Assembly (NCBI GenBank): GCA_963763215.1
Contig: CAVXNX010000015.1
Location: 1-64,000, forward strand
Direction of reading: 5' to 3'
DNA length: 64,000 nt
Origin: DASQZK01 sp963763215
GTDB taxonomy: Bacteria; Bacteroidota; Bacteroidia; Bacteroidales; GCA-2748055
This document shows, one piece after another, positions 36,021-45,061 of this stretch. Under the pieces are notes generated by a model. It was not told the origin of the DNA and ran no database searches. It saw only the letters and a list, made by a program, of their open reading frames with translations. Numbering within the stretch: position 1 is the first letter of the stretch; the number at the start of each line of letters is the position of its first letter. A program made the translations under genes and the position numbers.

Positions 36021-36686
36021 ATGAAAATGATAAAAAGAAATACAATGAAGGTTTCTCTCCTGTCACTGCTCATCCTCCTGCTGGTGTTTCCCGGTGTCAT
36101 GGCCCAGAAGTCGGGGGCAGGGATCATAGGGGGGCTGAACCTGTCCACCCTCACTATCGACAAATCCAATGACAGGAATCTCATTCCCGGCTTCCACGCG
36201 GGGGTATGGGGACGGCTGATGGTCAATGACAAATTCGCCATTCAGCCCGAGGTCCTCTATTCGGCGAAAGGGATGAAAGCCGTTTATAATAAGGACTTTC
36301 TGGGAATCAATGTGACCAACGGGACGACAAAGCTCAATCTCAATTACATTGACATTCCCCTGTACCTGCAATTTTACCTGGCGAAGGATTTCAATTTCCA
36401 CATCGGACCTTATATCGGCTTCCTCATGAATGCACATATGACCACCGATTCCCAGATTCTCTCGATCATCAATGTCAACAGCAGCAATGACATCGACCGC
36501 AGTAAATTCAACACCGTGGATGCCGGGATCATCGGGGGACTCGGATTCAGCTTCGATCCCCTGATCTTTGGATTCAATTATGGTCTGGGGTTGAAGCAGG
36601 TCGCCAAAGCAGGCGGATCGATGGAGGATCTTTTGGGGAATGCGAAAAACAACACCATCCAGGTTTATGTCGGATTTGAATTTTAA
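36021..36686 (+). CDS. outer-membrane beta-barrel (porin-family) protein
   Basis: The 221-residue product has a signal peptide ending FPGVMAQ (about residue 29, or 21 if the second Met is used). Alternating hydrophobic beta-strands follow: AGIIGGLNLSTLTIDKSNDR, VLYSAKGMKAVYNKDFLG, LNLNYIDIPLYLQFYLAKDF, FHIGPYIGFLMNAH. The C-terminal strand IQVYVGFEF ends in Phe, as outer-membrane barrels do. This is the PorT/OmpW-like beta-barrel group common in Bacteroidota. Its ligand or function is unknown. It sits between the OmpA lipoprotein gene and a DUF1328-type gene. Confidence 0.85.
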   Translation: MKMIKRNTMKVSLLSLLILLLVFPGVMAQKSGAGIIGGLNLSTLTIDKSNDRNLIPGFHAGVWGRLMVNDKFAIQPEVLYSAKGMKAVYNKDFLGINVTNGTTKLNLNYIDIPLYLQFYLAKDFNFHIGPYIGFLMNAHMTTDSQILSIINVNSSNDIDRSKFNTVDAGIIGGLGFSFDPLIFGFNYGLGLKQVAKAGGSMEDLLGNAKNNTIQVYVGFEF

Positions 36687-36716
36687 ACCATTTTTATTCA
36701 TTAAATACATACAGCT

Positions 36717-36881
36717 ATGTTACGATTAGTCATTATCTTTTTAGTCATTGCACTGATAGCGGCTTTATTTGGCTTCGGCGGAATAGCCGCAGGTGCGGCT
36801 TCGATTGCGAAGGTCTTGTTCTATATTTTCCTTGTTCTTTTTGTGATCAGCCTTATCTTCGGAATTTTCCGGGGGTTCTAA
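36717..36881 (+). CDS. DUF1328-type 54-residue membrane protein
   Basis: The frame opens at the ATG at 36717 and ends TAA at 36879-36881. MLRLVIIFLVIALIAALFGF, then GGIAAGAASIAKVLF and a hydrophobic tail ending FGIFRGF, is the characteristic sequence of the DUF1328/YtjA family. The two membrane helices carry the Gly-Ala-rich turn. These small inner-membrane proteins are often induced in stress conditions. It starts 30 bp after the beta-barrel gene, so the OmpA, barrel and DUF1328 genes look like one envelope-stress operon. Confidence 0.8.
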   Translation: MLRLVIIFLVIALIAALFGFGGIAAGAASIAKVLFYIFLVLFVISLIFGIFRGF

Positions 36882-37243
36882 CTGAAAAAACAGCTATTTC
36901 TCGATGAACGGATAGGTAAGGTTCCCGGGCATTCAGAAAGAGTGCGGATGTATTGAGGTGAGAGTGTTCTGATGCCCGGGAATTCTTTATTTTCAATGGA
37001 AACAACCGGCGCATGCATCCTTTTACCCCGGTGAAAGGATGAAACAGGACCTGGGGTCAATGTCATGCTTTTGGTTTTGGGCAATGAATAAAATGAGGAC
37101 AACATGACGGAATAAACCAGTCTCCCGCCCCACTAATCAGCTTTCCTGAAATCATCCTACGAAAATACGGGAGATCCGCTCTTCTGAACTTTAAAGCAGC
37201 ATCTCCCGTATCCGAGGATTGACCGACTTAAGTAGAACCGGAC
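36882..37243. other. intergenic stretch with a possible terminator hairpin
   Basis: Between convergent genes. An imperfect inverted repeat (CCCGGGCAT at 36925 and its complement near 36975) could form a stem of about 14 bp with a 30-base loop, possibly a terminator for the OmpA operon. No gene-like frame is seen. Confidence 0.35.
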
Positions 37244-38033
37244 TTATTTACCGGCTTCCTTTTTCGGTGCAGGCTCGGTGGTATCCACCAGTTCCCATAG
37301 CTGGGCCTTTACGATTTTACGATATTTATCCGTATTCTGGAAAAAATCATTCATCCGGGAAATGTCGGAGTCGTTCTTCCCGGCACTGGCTTTTTTAAAC
37401 CATGCCTGATAATCTGTTGCACCGAGTTGATCGGCTGAAGCGTAGGCATTAACAGTGATGGCGTTGTAGTCGTCATCATCGTGAAGGTAACGTTGCCATA
37501 CACTCCACCCTACCATTTGACCATTGTCGATGGCGACCTGGTGCATCGGTTGGAAAGCGGTCTTCTCCATATTGAAATACGCAGTCCGGGTCATCCGCTT
37601 TCATAAAGCTGACCAGGAGATATTTTTCCTTGTTAACCGAGGGGATTCCCATCGCCAGCCCTACGGTTTCCGAATGAATGAGTTCCCGCGAATCCATTGT
37701 TTTTTTGAGGATGTCATCGGTTTTATCTCCCCAGATTTCCTTAAGAGCATCGTAGGAAAAGCTTTCGATGGCTGATGGAATATCCTTATAAATGTCGGCC
37801 GTGACGAAGTTGTAGTCACTCTCTGTTCCCGAGTTGTGGACGTAATACAAATTCCAGGCAAGCTTCTTGCCTTCGTTCACGAGATTCTGGTGGACTTTCT
37901 TCCATTGATTTTCAACACTGACATAACTTTCATTTCCACCTGCAGGCACTTTCATGTAGTTGAGAACAACCACCTGGGCAAATAACGTATGTGCCATTAT
38001 GCCCAAAACCAATAACAACATCGTTTTTTTCAT
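37244..38033 (-). pseudogene. secreted protein with two similar halves, one frameshift
   Basis: Two overlapping minus-strand frames (37476-38033 and 37244-37594) make one protein of about 262 residues with a signal peptide (MKKTMLLLVLGIMAHTLFAQ). The frame changes by one base near 37580-37590. The halves resemble each other: LNYMKVPAGGNESYVSVENQ with WKKVHQNLVNEGKKLAWNLYY, and LVSFMKADDPDY with AFQPMHQVAIDNGQMVGWSVW. Each looks like a dimeric alpha/beta-barrel unit, so the protein probably folds as a tandem pair. I do not recognise a named family. The C-terminus (TTEPAPKKEAGK) is charged. It is likely exported to the periplasm. Confidence 0.7.
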
Positions 38034-38335
38034 GATAGTTGGGTATTAATTAATGCAGGAACAACGGAGAATTGGATATGTTCATTTTCAATTATTTAGA
38101 GACAATGACGGTCTCACTGCACGCGTTTGAAAATGGATGAAAAGGCGGGAATATCTTGTCAATGCGACAAGGACGGGAAAGTCATCAAAGTAAGGGCCGG
38201 ACATGCCGGGACACCTACCCGGAACATGTCACTAACCAGATCGGCAGTTGACCGCAAAGGTGGCTGGGCACCGGGTCTGAAACGTGGCACGATGATCATT
38301 CCGCACGTGAAAAGGTCCGATTGCGGCTTAGGAGG
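38034..38335. other. intergenic stretch
   Basis: Between two minus-strand genes. An open plus-strand frame (38127-38405) has no family resemblance and is not supported. No clear promoter or terminator. Confidence 0.3.
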
Positions 38336-39751
38336 TCAGGTGATCATTTCGTCACCCCGGCACCGTCCGTTTGGTAAAATTCCGTCCTGCTGCTCCCGGG
38401 CATAACCCTGCAGGCGGGAAGTGATATCGGGGTATCTGGCCGAAATATCATCTTTTTCGAAGGGATCATTTTTCATGTCGAAGAGGGACAGCCCGATGGT
38501 TTTTTGTTCATATTCTCCCGGCATTCCGTCTTTCCCGGCCCTGACAAGGGTTCGGTACTCATGGGGAAGATGCAGTTTCCAGCGTCCGTCGCCGCTCATG
38601 ACAGCTTCAAGGTTTTTACCTGTTGAGAAAGCGTAGTATTGATGCGGATTTTCAGCTCCGGGGGTGGACATGATGAGGTCCGTGACATCCATCCCGTCGA
38701 TCTTGTTTTCCGGGAGCCGGGCACCGGTCAGATGGCAGATGGTCGGCATAAAATCGATCGTGCAGAACGCCTGGTCAGAGATCTTACCGGCGGGGATATG
38801 ACCGGGATATTTCATAATGCAGGCCGACCGTGTGCCGCCGTCAAACGATGTTGCCTTGGCTTCGCGATAGGGCGTTTTCCCGGCATGGTTGCCGAAGGTG
38901 ATCCAGGGACCGTTGTCCGAAGTGAAAATGACCAGTGTATTGTTTTCCACGCCGTTCTTTTTCAGCGCTTTCATGATCTCACCCACCGACCAGTCCAGTT
39001 CCATAATGACATCGGCATAGCGGCCTTTCCCCGATTTCCCCGCAAACTTATCACTGCAGAAAATCGGGACGTGGGGCATATTGTGGGGAACATACAAAAA
39101 GAAAGGATGATCCTTGTGCCGGTTTATAAAGCTAACGGCATGCTCGGTGTACCAGGTTGTCAGCATTTTCTGGTCGGCCGAGTCGACGTCGGGAATGCTC
39201 ACCGAATCGCCCTCCCAGAACTGCAGCGGGAATTTCCCCCATTTCACCGGGTCAAGTGGATTATATTTCCACATGTCGTTGGAATACATCAGCCCGCAGG
39301 ATTCGTCGAAGCCCCTGTTCCATGGACGCGTTTCCGGCTGGTCGCCGATGTGCCATTTACCAAAAACCGCCGTGGCATATCCATCCTTTTGAAGCACCTC
39401 ACCCAGGGTGGCGAATCTCGGATCGAGACCGTGCGCATGAGGGCCATGGGCACCGACCACCCCCGTTCTTCCCGGATAGCATCCGCTCAGCAGGGCGGCA
39501 CGGGAAGCCGAACAAATCGCCTGGGGCACATAAAACTGGTGAAAGCTCGTCCCTTCCCTCGCAAGCCTGTCGACATTGGGCGTCGGGTAATCATTTTTGG
39601 TGAAAGGGTTGAAATCGGACCACCCCGAATCGTCAAGGAAGATGATGACCACATTCGGTTTTCCCGGGTCTTTGACCTGGTTTTGACAACCGGTCATGGA
39701 AGCGGCAAAGCCCAGGGAAAGAAGGGTGAGGAATTGGCTGGAATGTTTCAT
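38336..39751 (-). CDS. type I sulfatase lipoprotein
   Basis: A 471-residue sulfatase with a lipoprotein signal (AASMTGC, Cys at about 22). The metal-binding Asp pair is in VVIIFLDDSGWSD (about 40-41). The C-x-A-x-R motif, CSASRAALLSG at about 80, has a cysteine to be converted to formylglycine by an activating enzyme. VFGKWHIGD and FTSDNGPW (metal-ligand region) are also present. It removes sulfate esters, probably from sulfated polysaccharides, in the periplasm or at the surface. No sulfatase-activating gene is visible nearby. The C-terminus ends normally. Confidence 0.92.
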   Translation of the reverse strand: MKHSSQFLTLLSLGFAASMTGCQNQVKDPGKPNVVIIFLDDSGWSDFNPFTKNDYPTPNVDRLAREGTSFHQFYVPQAICSASRAALLSGCYPGRTGVVGAHGPHAHGLDPRFATLGEVLQKDGYATAVFGKWHIGDQPETRPWNRGFDESCGLMYSNDMWKYNPLDPVKWGKFPLQFWEGDSVSIPDVDSADQKMLTTWYTEHAVSFINRHKDHPFFLYVPHNMPHVPIFCSDKFAGKSGKGRYADVIMELDWSVGEIMKALKKNGVENNTLVIFTSDNGPWITFGNHAGKTPYREAKATSFDGGTRSACIMKYPGHIPAGKISDQAFCTIDFMPTICHLTGARLPENKIDGMDVTDLIMSTPGAENPHQYYAFSTGKNLEAVMSGDGRWKLHLPHEYRTLVRAGKDGMPGEYEQKTIGLSLFDMKNDPFEKDDISARYPDITSRLQGYAREQQDGILPNGRCRGDEMIT

Positions 39752-39930
39752 GGGTGTTGAGTTTTCGTTTCAGACAGAGGCTGGAGGGTTTTCAGTGTTA
39801 TTCTGTCTTGATCTTCGACTTCAATTTTTCGTCATGCAAAAAGGACTGAAATCTATAAAGGAAAAACCGGACTCGCAAGAAAATCCTTCTTAAATTCGGG
39901 GTACGGGGGTACGGGAAGACGTATGGACCA

Positions 39931-39972
39931 GGATCGTCGTCAGTTCCTGGTCAGGCAAATCGGAATAAAATC
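39931..39972 (+). repeat. 42-bp direct repeat, copy 1
   Basis: Starts GGATCGTCGTCAGTTCC and is identical over 42 bp to 40309-40350. The similarity continues imperfectly for about 30 bp upstream, giving a repeat of about 75 bp. Confidence 0.9.
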
Positions 39973-40089
39973 ATAAATACGATTTTCCCATCGCCTCCTC
40001 CACCAAAATCATTTAATCCTCGTTTGACAGATTCATATGACAACTCCGAAATGTTTTTAAAAATGATAAGGAAAATCCTATTCAATGAC

Positions 40090-40259
40090 CGCCCTTCGGC
40101 TGCGCTCAGGGACCGGAAACGAATCCGCGTTTTTTGAGGGTGTTTCAGCAGGAGGGATCAGCAGGCGGGTGAGGAGCCGCTCGCGGCTCCTCACCCGCCT
40201 GCTGATCCCTCCTGCTGAAACACAACGTAATACCGGTCCCTGAGCGGAGCCGAAGGGCG
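40090..40259. repeat. large palindromic element
   Basis: Perfect inner arms of 41 bp (40140-40180 and 40183-40223) are separated by 2 bases. Outside them are imperfectly complementary arms 40090-40116 and 40233-40259 (27 bp, one mismatch) with the core CCCTTCGGC...GCTCAGGGACC. As DNA or RNA it would fold into a very long hairpin. It lies between the two copies of the 42-bp direct repeat. The same outer core recurs at 47840-48040. Confidence 0.9.
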
Positions 40260-40308
40260 GGAGTTACGTGGATACGTGGGTATGGGGGTACGAGAATACG
40301 CATAGACT

Positions 40309-40350
40309 GGATCGTCGTCAGTTCCTGGTCAGGCAAATCGGAATAAAATC
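40309..40350 (+). repeat. 42-bp direct repeat, copy 2
   Basis: Identical to 39931-39972 and on the other side of the palindromic element, 378 bp apart start to start. Confidence 0.9.
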
Positions 40351-40522
40351 GTGCATACGATCATTCCGGCGGAACGTTCCTCCAACAACGCCATTTAAAA
40401 TACATTCGCCGTTACCGACGAATTAAAACCTTAGCAGAGCGCGAAGAATTCATGAACACAAAGACCTAAGACACAAAAGAAAAGGGGTGCTTTCCAACAA
40501 TTCCGTTCAAGGCTACCCGTAG

Positions 40523-40542
40523 GGGCGGGTCGCGACCCGCCC
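40523..40542. repeat. 20-bp perfect GC palindrome
   Basis: GGGCGGGTCGCGACCCGCCC is a perfect palindrome. Flanking bases also pair imperfectly. It is followed at once by the short tandem repeat. Confidence 0.8.
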
Positions 40543-40545
40543 TTC

Positions 40546-40571
40546 TACGTGGGTACGTGGGTACGTGGGTA
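40546..40571 (+). repeat. 8-bp tandem repeat (TACGTGGG)
   Basis: About three and a quarter copies of TACGTGGG. Similar single copies occur near 39900 and 40265, so it is part of the regional repeat family. Confidence 0.7.
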
Positions 40572-40686
40572 GTGTGGGAACGGGGGTACGTGCATATGCG
40601 GAGAAATAAACAGTTTGGATAGACGGTGAAAAGGATTTATTTGTAATTTGGTATGGCTGTAATTGGATAATTGACCTGATCTGCAT

Positions 40687-42690
40687 ATGAAGGCTTTTTT
40701 TATCACAATGACCCTGATTTGGACTCTGGGCTTCTTCAGTAATGCCGGAACCGGGGAATATTTATGGCACGCAGGGTACGGGCACGACAGTGAAACCCTA
40801 TCCCCTGCCGCAAATGATCCGGCGATGAAGGAGGATTCCGCCGGTCGTGTCTTTACGGATACCGGCGTCTTCATCCCACACCAGCCGGGAGTCGACTGGA
40901 AAAACCCGGATGAGATCCGGAAATATTACGATAAAAAAGATGTGTACATCGCCATGCGCGACGGTGTGAAACTGTATACATCGATCTACAGTCCGAAAGA
41001 CAGGACGCATTTTTACCCGGTCATCCTCACCCGCACCCCTTACGGTATCGAGTCATCGTGGGAAGAATTCTCAAAAATGCTTCCGGAATACTCCCATTTC
41101 CTGGAGAGCGGTTACATCATCGTCTTCCAGGATGTCCGCGGCCGGTTCATGAGCGAAGGTTCCTTCGTCGATGTCAGACCGTATATCGAAGTCAAAAAGA
41201 AGAAGGAGACCGATGAGAACAGCGATACCTGGGACACCGTCGACTGGTTGATCCATAACCTCCGGGGGTGTAACGGCAAGGTGGGGGTCATGGGAGTGTC
41301 CTACCCCGGTTTTTATTCCACCATGGCCCTTCCCAATGCCCATCCGGCCATCAAAGTCGTGTCTCCGCAAGCACCGGTCACCGATTGGTTTATGGGTGAC
41401 GACTGGCATCATCATGGTGCATTTTTCCTTTCGGATGCCTTTTCTTTTTATGCCAATTTCGGCCGGCCAAGGCATGGTCTCACCCGGAAATGGCCTCCCT
41501 CCGTCGATTATGGCGATACGGACGATTATGAATTTTTTATGCGTCTCGGCCCCCTGCTCAACGCCAGAAAACGGTACTTCGACGATTCCATCCGGTTCTG
41601 GAATGATCTGATGGACCACCCCAACTACGATGATTTCTGGAAGGCCCGGAACCCCCTGCGGTACCTCAGCGATATCAGGCCGGCGGTACTCGTGGTCGGC
41701 GGGTGGTTCGATGCGGAGGACCTGTTTGGGACCCTGATGACCTATAAAACCATTGAAGCGCAAAACCCGGAAAACCAGAACCGCATCATCATGGGACCGT
41801 GGTCCCATCACCAGTGGTCAAAAGGCCCCGGTGACAAGCTGGGCGATATTTCCTGGGATGTTAATACCACAGATTATTTCAATACGCTCGAGCTCCGGTT
41901 TTTTAATTATTATCTCAAGGATGAAGGAGAGATGAACATCCCCGAAGCCAATGTCTTCATCGGCGGCGAAAACAGCTGGCACGGCTTCTCCGAATGGCCC
42001 CCTGAACAGGCGAAAGACACCGTGCTTTATCTGCTCGACGAAGGCAGACTTGCTTTTTCATCCCCTGGAAAGGACCTGAGCTTCGATGAATACGTTTCGG
42101 ATCCGTCCAATCCCGTCCCCTATATTTCCGGGATCCATGCCAGAAGAACGGCCGAATACATGACCGCCGACCAGCGTTTCGCAGCCCGGAGACCGGATGT
42201 CATGACATACCAGACCGGAACGCTGAGCCACGATATCACCTTCACCGGCCCTCTGCAGGTCAACCTCTATGTCAGTACCACCGGCACCGATGCCGACTAT
42301 GTGGTTAAACTGATCGATGTCCTTCCTCCCGGTGCAGGCACGGTGAACCCCGACGAGCCGGACGTTGTGCTTCCAGGATATCAGATGCTGGTCCGGGGAG
42401 ATATCATGCGGGGCCGGTTCAGGAACAGTTATGAAAAACCTGAGGCCATGGTCCCCGGTGAAGTGACCCGGGTTGAATTTGAAATGCCCGATATCGCCTA
42501 TTGTTTCAAAGCCGGGCACCAGATCATGGTACAGGTTCAGAATTCCTGGTTTCCGCTCGTGGACCGTAATCCGCAACAGTTTGTCGACATCTACCACTGC
42601 ACGGAGGGCGATTTCGTAAAAGCGACCCAACGCATCTATCATGATGCGCAGCGACCTTCAGGTATTACGGTGAAAGTCCTGGAAAAGTAA
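40687..42690 (+). CDS. CocE/NonD family hydrolase (X-Pro dipeptidyl-peptidase S15-type)
   Basis: A 667-residue secreted alpha/beta hydrolase with a signal peptide (residues 1-20). The order is a short N-terminal leader, the hydrolase core beginning VYIAMRDGVKLYTSIYSPKD, and the nucleophile elbow GVMGVSYPGF (Ser205). The catalytic Asp is at about 342 in VVGGWFDAED and the His region at 374-375 in IIMGPWSHHQWSKGP. The C-terminal jelly-roll (from about 480, with DITFTGPLQVNLYVSTTGTD) is typical of CocE/NonD and X-Pro dipeptidyl-peptidases. It may hydrolyse esters or release dipeptides; the substrate is not fixed by sequence. It precedes the GH10 xylanase gene by 96 bp. Confidence 0.9.
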   Translation: MKAFFITMTLIWTLGFFSNAGTGEYLWHAGYGHDSETLSPAANDPAMKEDSAGRVFTDTGVFIPHQPGVDWKNPDEIRKYYDKKDVYIAMRDGVKLYTSIYSPKDRTHFYPVILTRTPYGIESSWEEFSKMLPEYSHFLESGYIIVFQDVRGRFMSEGSFVDVRPYIEVKKKKETDENSDTWDTVDWLIHNLRGCNGKVGVMGVSYPGFYSTMALPNAHPAIKVVSPQAPVTDWFMGDDWHHHGAFFLSDAFSFYANFGRPRHGLTRKWPPSVDYGDTDDYEFFMRLGPLLNARKRYFDDSIRFWNDLMDHPNYDDFWKARNPLRYLSDIRPAVLVVGGWFDAEDLFGTLMTYKTIEAQNPENQNRIIMGPWSHHQWSKGPGDKLGDISWDVNTTDYFNTLELRFFNYYLKDEGEMNIPEANVFIGGENSWHGFSEWPPEQAKDTVLYLLDEGRLAFSSPGKDLSFDEYVSDPSNPVPYISGIHARRTAEYMTADQRFAARRPDVMTYQTGTLSHDITFTGPLQVNLYVSTTGTDADYVVKLIDVLPPGAGTVNPDEPDVVLPGYQMLVRGDIMRGRFRNSYEKPEAMVPGEVTRVEFEMPDIAYCFKAGHQIMVQVQNSWFPLVDRNPQQFVDIYHCTEGDFVKATQRIYHDAQRPSGITVKVLEK

Positions 42691-42786
42691 GATGAAAAGA
42701 GCCACTGATCGTCTGGCGTACCATGAAAAATGAAATTCGTCCATTCCTGATTTTGACATACTAACCCTGTAAACACCAGTGAATAA

Positions 42787-44151
42787 ATGAAATCATCCCT
42801 ATTTTTCATTGCAGGCTTACTGGCTCTTTGTTTTCTGACCCCAAAACTCAAGGCACAGAACGAAACCCGGCTCACTGAAAAGGAAGTCATGGATCTGGCT
42901 GCCGCCAATGTCGAAAAATACCGTAAAGGTGATGTGACTGTGAAATTTACAGATGCCTCGGGCCGTCCCCTTAAAGACCTGGAGGTGACTGTAAACCAGG
43001 CCACTCAGGATTTTCTCTTCGGCGCCCTGGGGTTCGACCTGGTCTGGGACAAGACCATGACGCCTGAACAGGAAATTCTTTTTAAAAAGCGCTTCACAGA
43101 CGTCTTCAACTTTGCCATCTTCCCCTTCTATTGGGGGGCCTATGAACCTGTGGCCGGGCATCCGCTCTGGCAAAAAATGGAACCTCAGCTGGCCTGGTGC
43201 AAGGAAAAGGGCATCACCTGCAAAGGTCATCCCCTGGCTTGGACCAATGATATCGGCCTTCCCCGTTATGTGCAGGATATGGGCCCGGACGAATCCCGGA
43301 AACTTCTCGAAGCGCGCATCATCAACAATGTGAAAGGCTTTAAGGATGAGATCGCCATCTGGGACGTTGTCAACGAACCTGTCAATACGGTGAGCTGGGA
43401 GATGGCTTACCGGGACACTTCCGGAGAGAACCGTTACCGGAGTGATGTTCCTCTGGAAGACATCGAACCCTGGGTGGAAAATGCCTTCAAGACAGCCGCT
43501 GAAGCCAATCCCGGTGCACATTTCATCCTCAATGAGTTCATGGAAATTGCCGATCCGGCTATCCGCCAAAGATTCCATGACCTTCTCAGTATGTTGCTCG
43601 ACAATGGTGCCCCAGTCCGCGGAATCGGCATACAGGCCCATGAACCGCGCGAGGAATGGTTCAACCCGGTGGACGTCTGGGAAACCTTTAATGCCTATAA
43701 GGATCTGGGCCTCCCCATGCATATCACGGAATTCACCCCTCAATCGGGCGGAGCGGATATCACCGGCGGGTACAGGAAGGGCAAGTGGACACCGGAAACT
43801 CAGGCTGAATGTGCGGAAATGATGTACCGTCTGGCCTTTGGCTATCCGTCTGTGGTATCCATTAACTGGTGGGGATTCTCAGATAAAAATTCATGGCTCC
43901 CCGGTGGCGGTTTCCTGACGGAAAATTATGATCCCAAACCGGCATACGAAATCCTTAAAAAACTGATCAGGGATGAATGGATGACAAAGGATCTTCACGA
44001 AACGACAGACAAAAAGGGGCAGGCCACTTTCAGGGGATTCTTCGGCAACTATTCCGTGCAGGTCTTAACACGCGATGGCCGGAAACGTGAATTTGAGATG
44101 CATGTGAAAAAAAACGATCCGAATGCCTTCGTCTTTACGCTGGAAGATTAA
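42787..44151 (+). CDS. secreted GH10 endo-1,4-beta-xylanase
   Basis: A 454-residue enzyme with a signal peptide (1-23, LKAQ). A small beta domain (VTVKFTDASGRPLKDLEVTV, about 50-70), as often found in front of GH10 in Bacteroidota, precedes the TIM barrel: FYWGAYEP, KGITCKGHPLAW (141-152), IAIWDVVNEP with acid/base Glu197, and LPMHITEFTP with nucleophile Glu315. It cleaves internal beta-1,4-xylosidic bonds of xylan with retention. The C-terminal tail (VQVLTRDGRKREFEMHV) is another small beta domain. It follows the CocE gene and may be co-transcribed. Confidence 0.93.
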   Translation: MKSSLFFIAGLLALCFLTPKLKAQNETRLTEKEVMDLAAANVEKYRKGDVTVKFTDASGRPLKDLEVTVNQATQDFLFGALGFDLVWDKTMTPEQEILFKKRFTDVFNFAIFPFYWGAYEPVAGHPLWQKMEPQLAWCKEKGITCKGHPLAWTNDIGLPRYVQDMGPDESRKLLEARIINNVKGFKDEIAIWDVVNEPVNTVSWEMAYRDTSGENRYRSDVPLEDIEPWVENAFKTAAEANPGAHFILNEFMEIADPAIRQRFHDLLSMLLDNGAPVRGIGIQAHEPREEWFNPVDVWETFNAYKDLGLPMHITEFTPQSGGADITGGYRKGKWTPETQAECAEMMYRLAFGYPSVVSINWWGFSDKNSWLPGGGFLTENYDPKPAYEILKKLIRDEWMTKDLHETTDKKGQATFRGFFGNYSVQVLTRDGRKREFEMHVKKNDPNAFVFTLED

Positions 44152-44464
44152 CGACGCAAGCCCCACGGCGCAACCGGTTCACGGCGCGGCATGGCTGAAT
44201 CCCGCCTGAACCGGAGCCATCCTCCCCTATATCCCGCTCCGTCCGGGATCGAAATGTCCGTTTGACGGAACGATCTCCCCGAAAGGCCCGGCCGGCAGCA
44301 AAAGAAAAGAAGATGGGATGGCGGTCCGGAAGAAGGGTGCCTAAACAATTCCACCAGAACCTTGTTCTGTGTTAATCCTGCCCACCATCCCTGCCGGATG
44401 AAGTATTGCCCTTTTCGTGAGGATGGGGACCGGGAAAAAGAATTCAAAACCAAATTTCGTCGTT
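44152..44464. other. intergenic stretch
   Basis: Between the xylanase and a membrane-protein gene on the same strand. The frame of the next gene is open from 44417, but I prefer the start at 44465. No clear terminator. Confidence 0.3.
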
Positions 44465-44911
44465 ATGATCATCACCGGACTTCTTCACCTTCATTCCGCC
44501 ATCCGTTACCTCAGCCTGATCTTTCTGATCATTTCCATTGTGACCGCAGTTTTTGGCCTGGCGAAAAAACTGAGATATACGGAATTCATCCGGAAATGGT
44601 ACCTGTGGACCATCATCCTGCTTAACATCCAGTTTCTGACCGGCCTGGCCCTGTATATCTTAAAGGGCTATTATACGGCCTGGGCAAACCTGGGCAGCAT
44701 CTCGGGCATGTTCGCTTTTTTCGGGATCGTGCACTTCCTGGGCATGCTGATTGCCGTGAGCCTTGTCAATATGGGCTATCACATAGCGGTAAAACAGGAC
44801 ACCGACCCTTCAAGATACAGGAAGATCTCCCTTTATTACGGCATTGGCTTTTTGCTGATCTTCCTGCTCATCCCATGGCCCTTTCTCCATTCGTGGGCCG
44901 GCTGGTTTTAA
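44465..44911 (+). CDS. four-helix membrane protein (cytochrome-b-like, unknown)
   Basis: From the Met at 44465 (MIITGLLHLHSAIRYLSLI) the product has 148 residues. Four hydrophobic helices, with histidines in the first (LHLHSAIRYL) and third (FGIVHFLGMLIAV), give a layout like the small membrane proteins annotated as cytochrome B in Bacteroidota. I do not see a proven heme site. The frame upstream to 44417 is low in hydrophobic content and probably not translated. It is convergent with the channel gene. Confidence 0.65.
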   Translation: MIITGLLHLHSAIRYLSLIFLIISIVTAVFGLAKKLRYTEFIRKWYLWTIILLNIQFLTGLALYILKGYYTAWANLGSISGMFAFFGIVHFLGMLIAVSLVNMGYHIAVKQDTDPSRYRKISLYYGIGFLLIFLLIPWPFLHSWAGWF

Positions 44912-45061
44912 CAGGATTCATCCCGCAGCGTAAACCGGGTGCTTCTCTGCATGGACAAAAAATCAACTTTTCAGACTCCGCAGGCGGAACTGGCAGTATG
45001 CCCATCAAAAATGCCACCTGGCATTCTCTTCCAGTGGTTCGACAAGTCTGCTGCGATAAAC

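Larger units (their letters stand above)
39752..40686. other. 935-bp non-coding region packed with repeats
   Basis: This region separates the divergent sulfatase and CocE genes. It holds an imperfect direct repeat, a very large palindrome, a second 20-bp palindrome and a short tandem repeat, all listed separately. No protein-like frame is present. Confidence 0.7.

Noticed and set aside
38639..39760. A 373-residue plus-strand open frame opposite the sulfatase
   Set aside because: Shadow of a well-conserved sulfatase.
39901..40575. CRISPR-like repeats
   Set aside because: The repeats are two long copies, palindromes and a short tandem; there is no regular repeat-spacer spacing and no cas gene.
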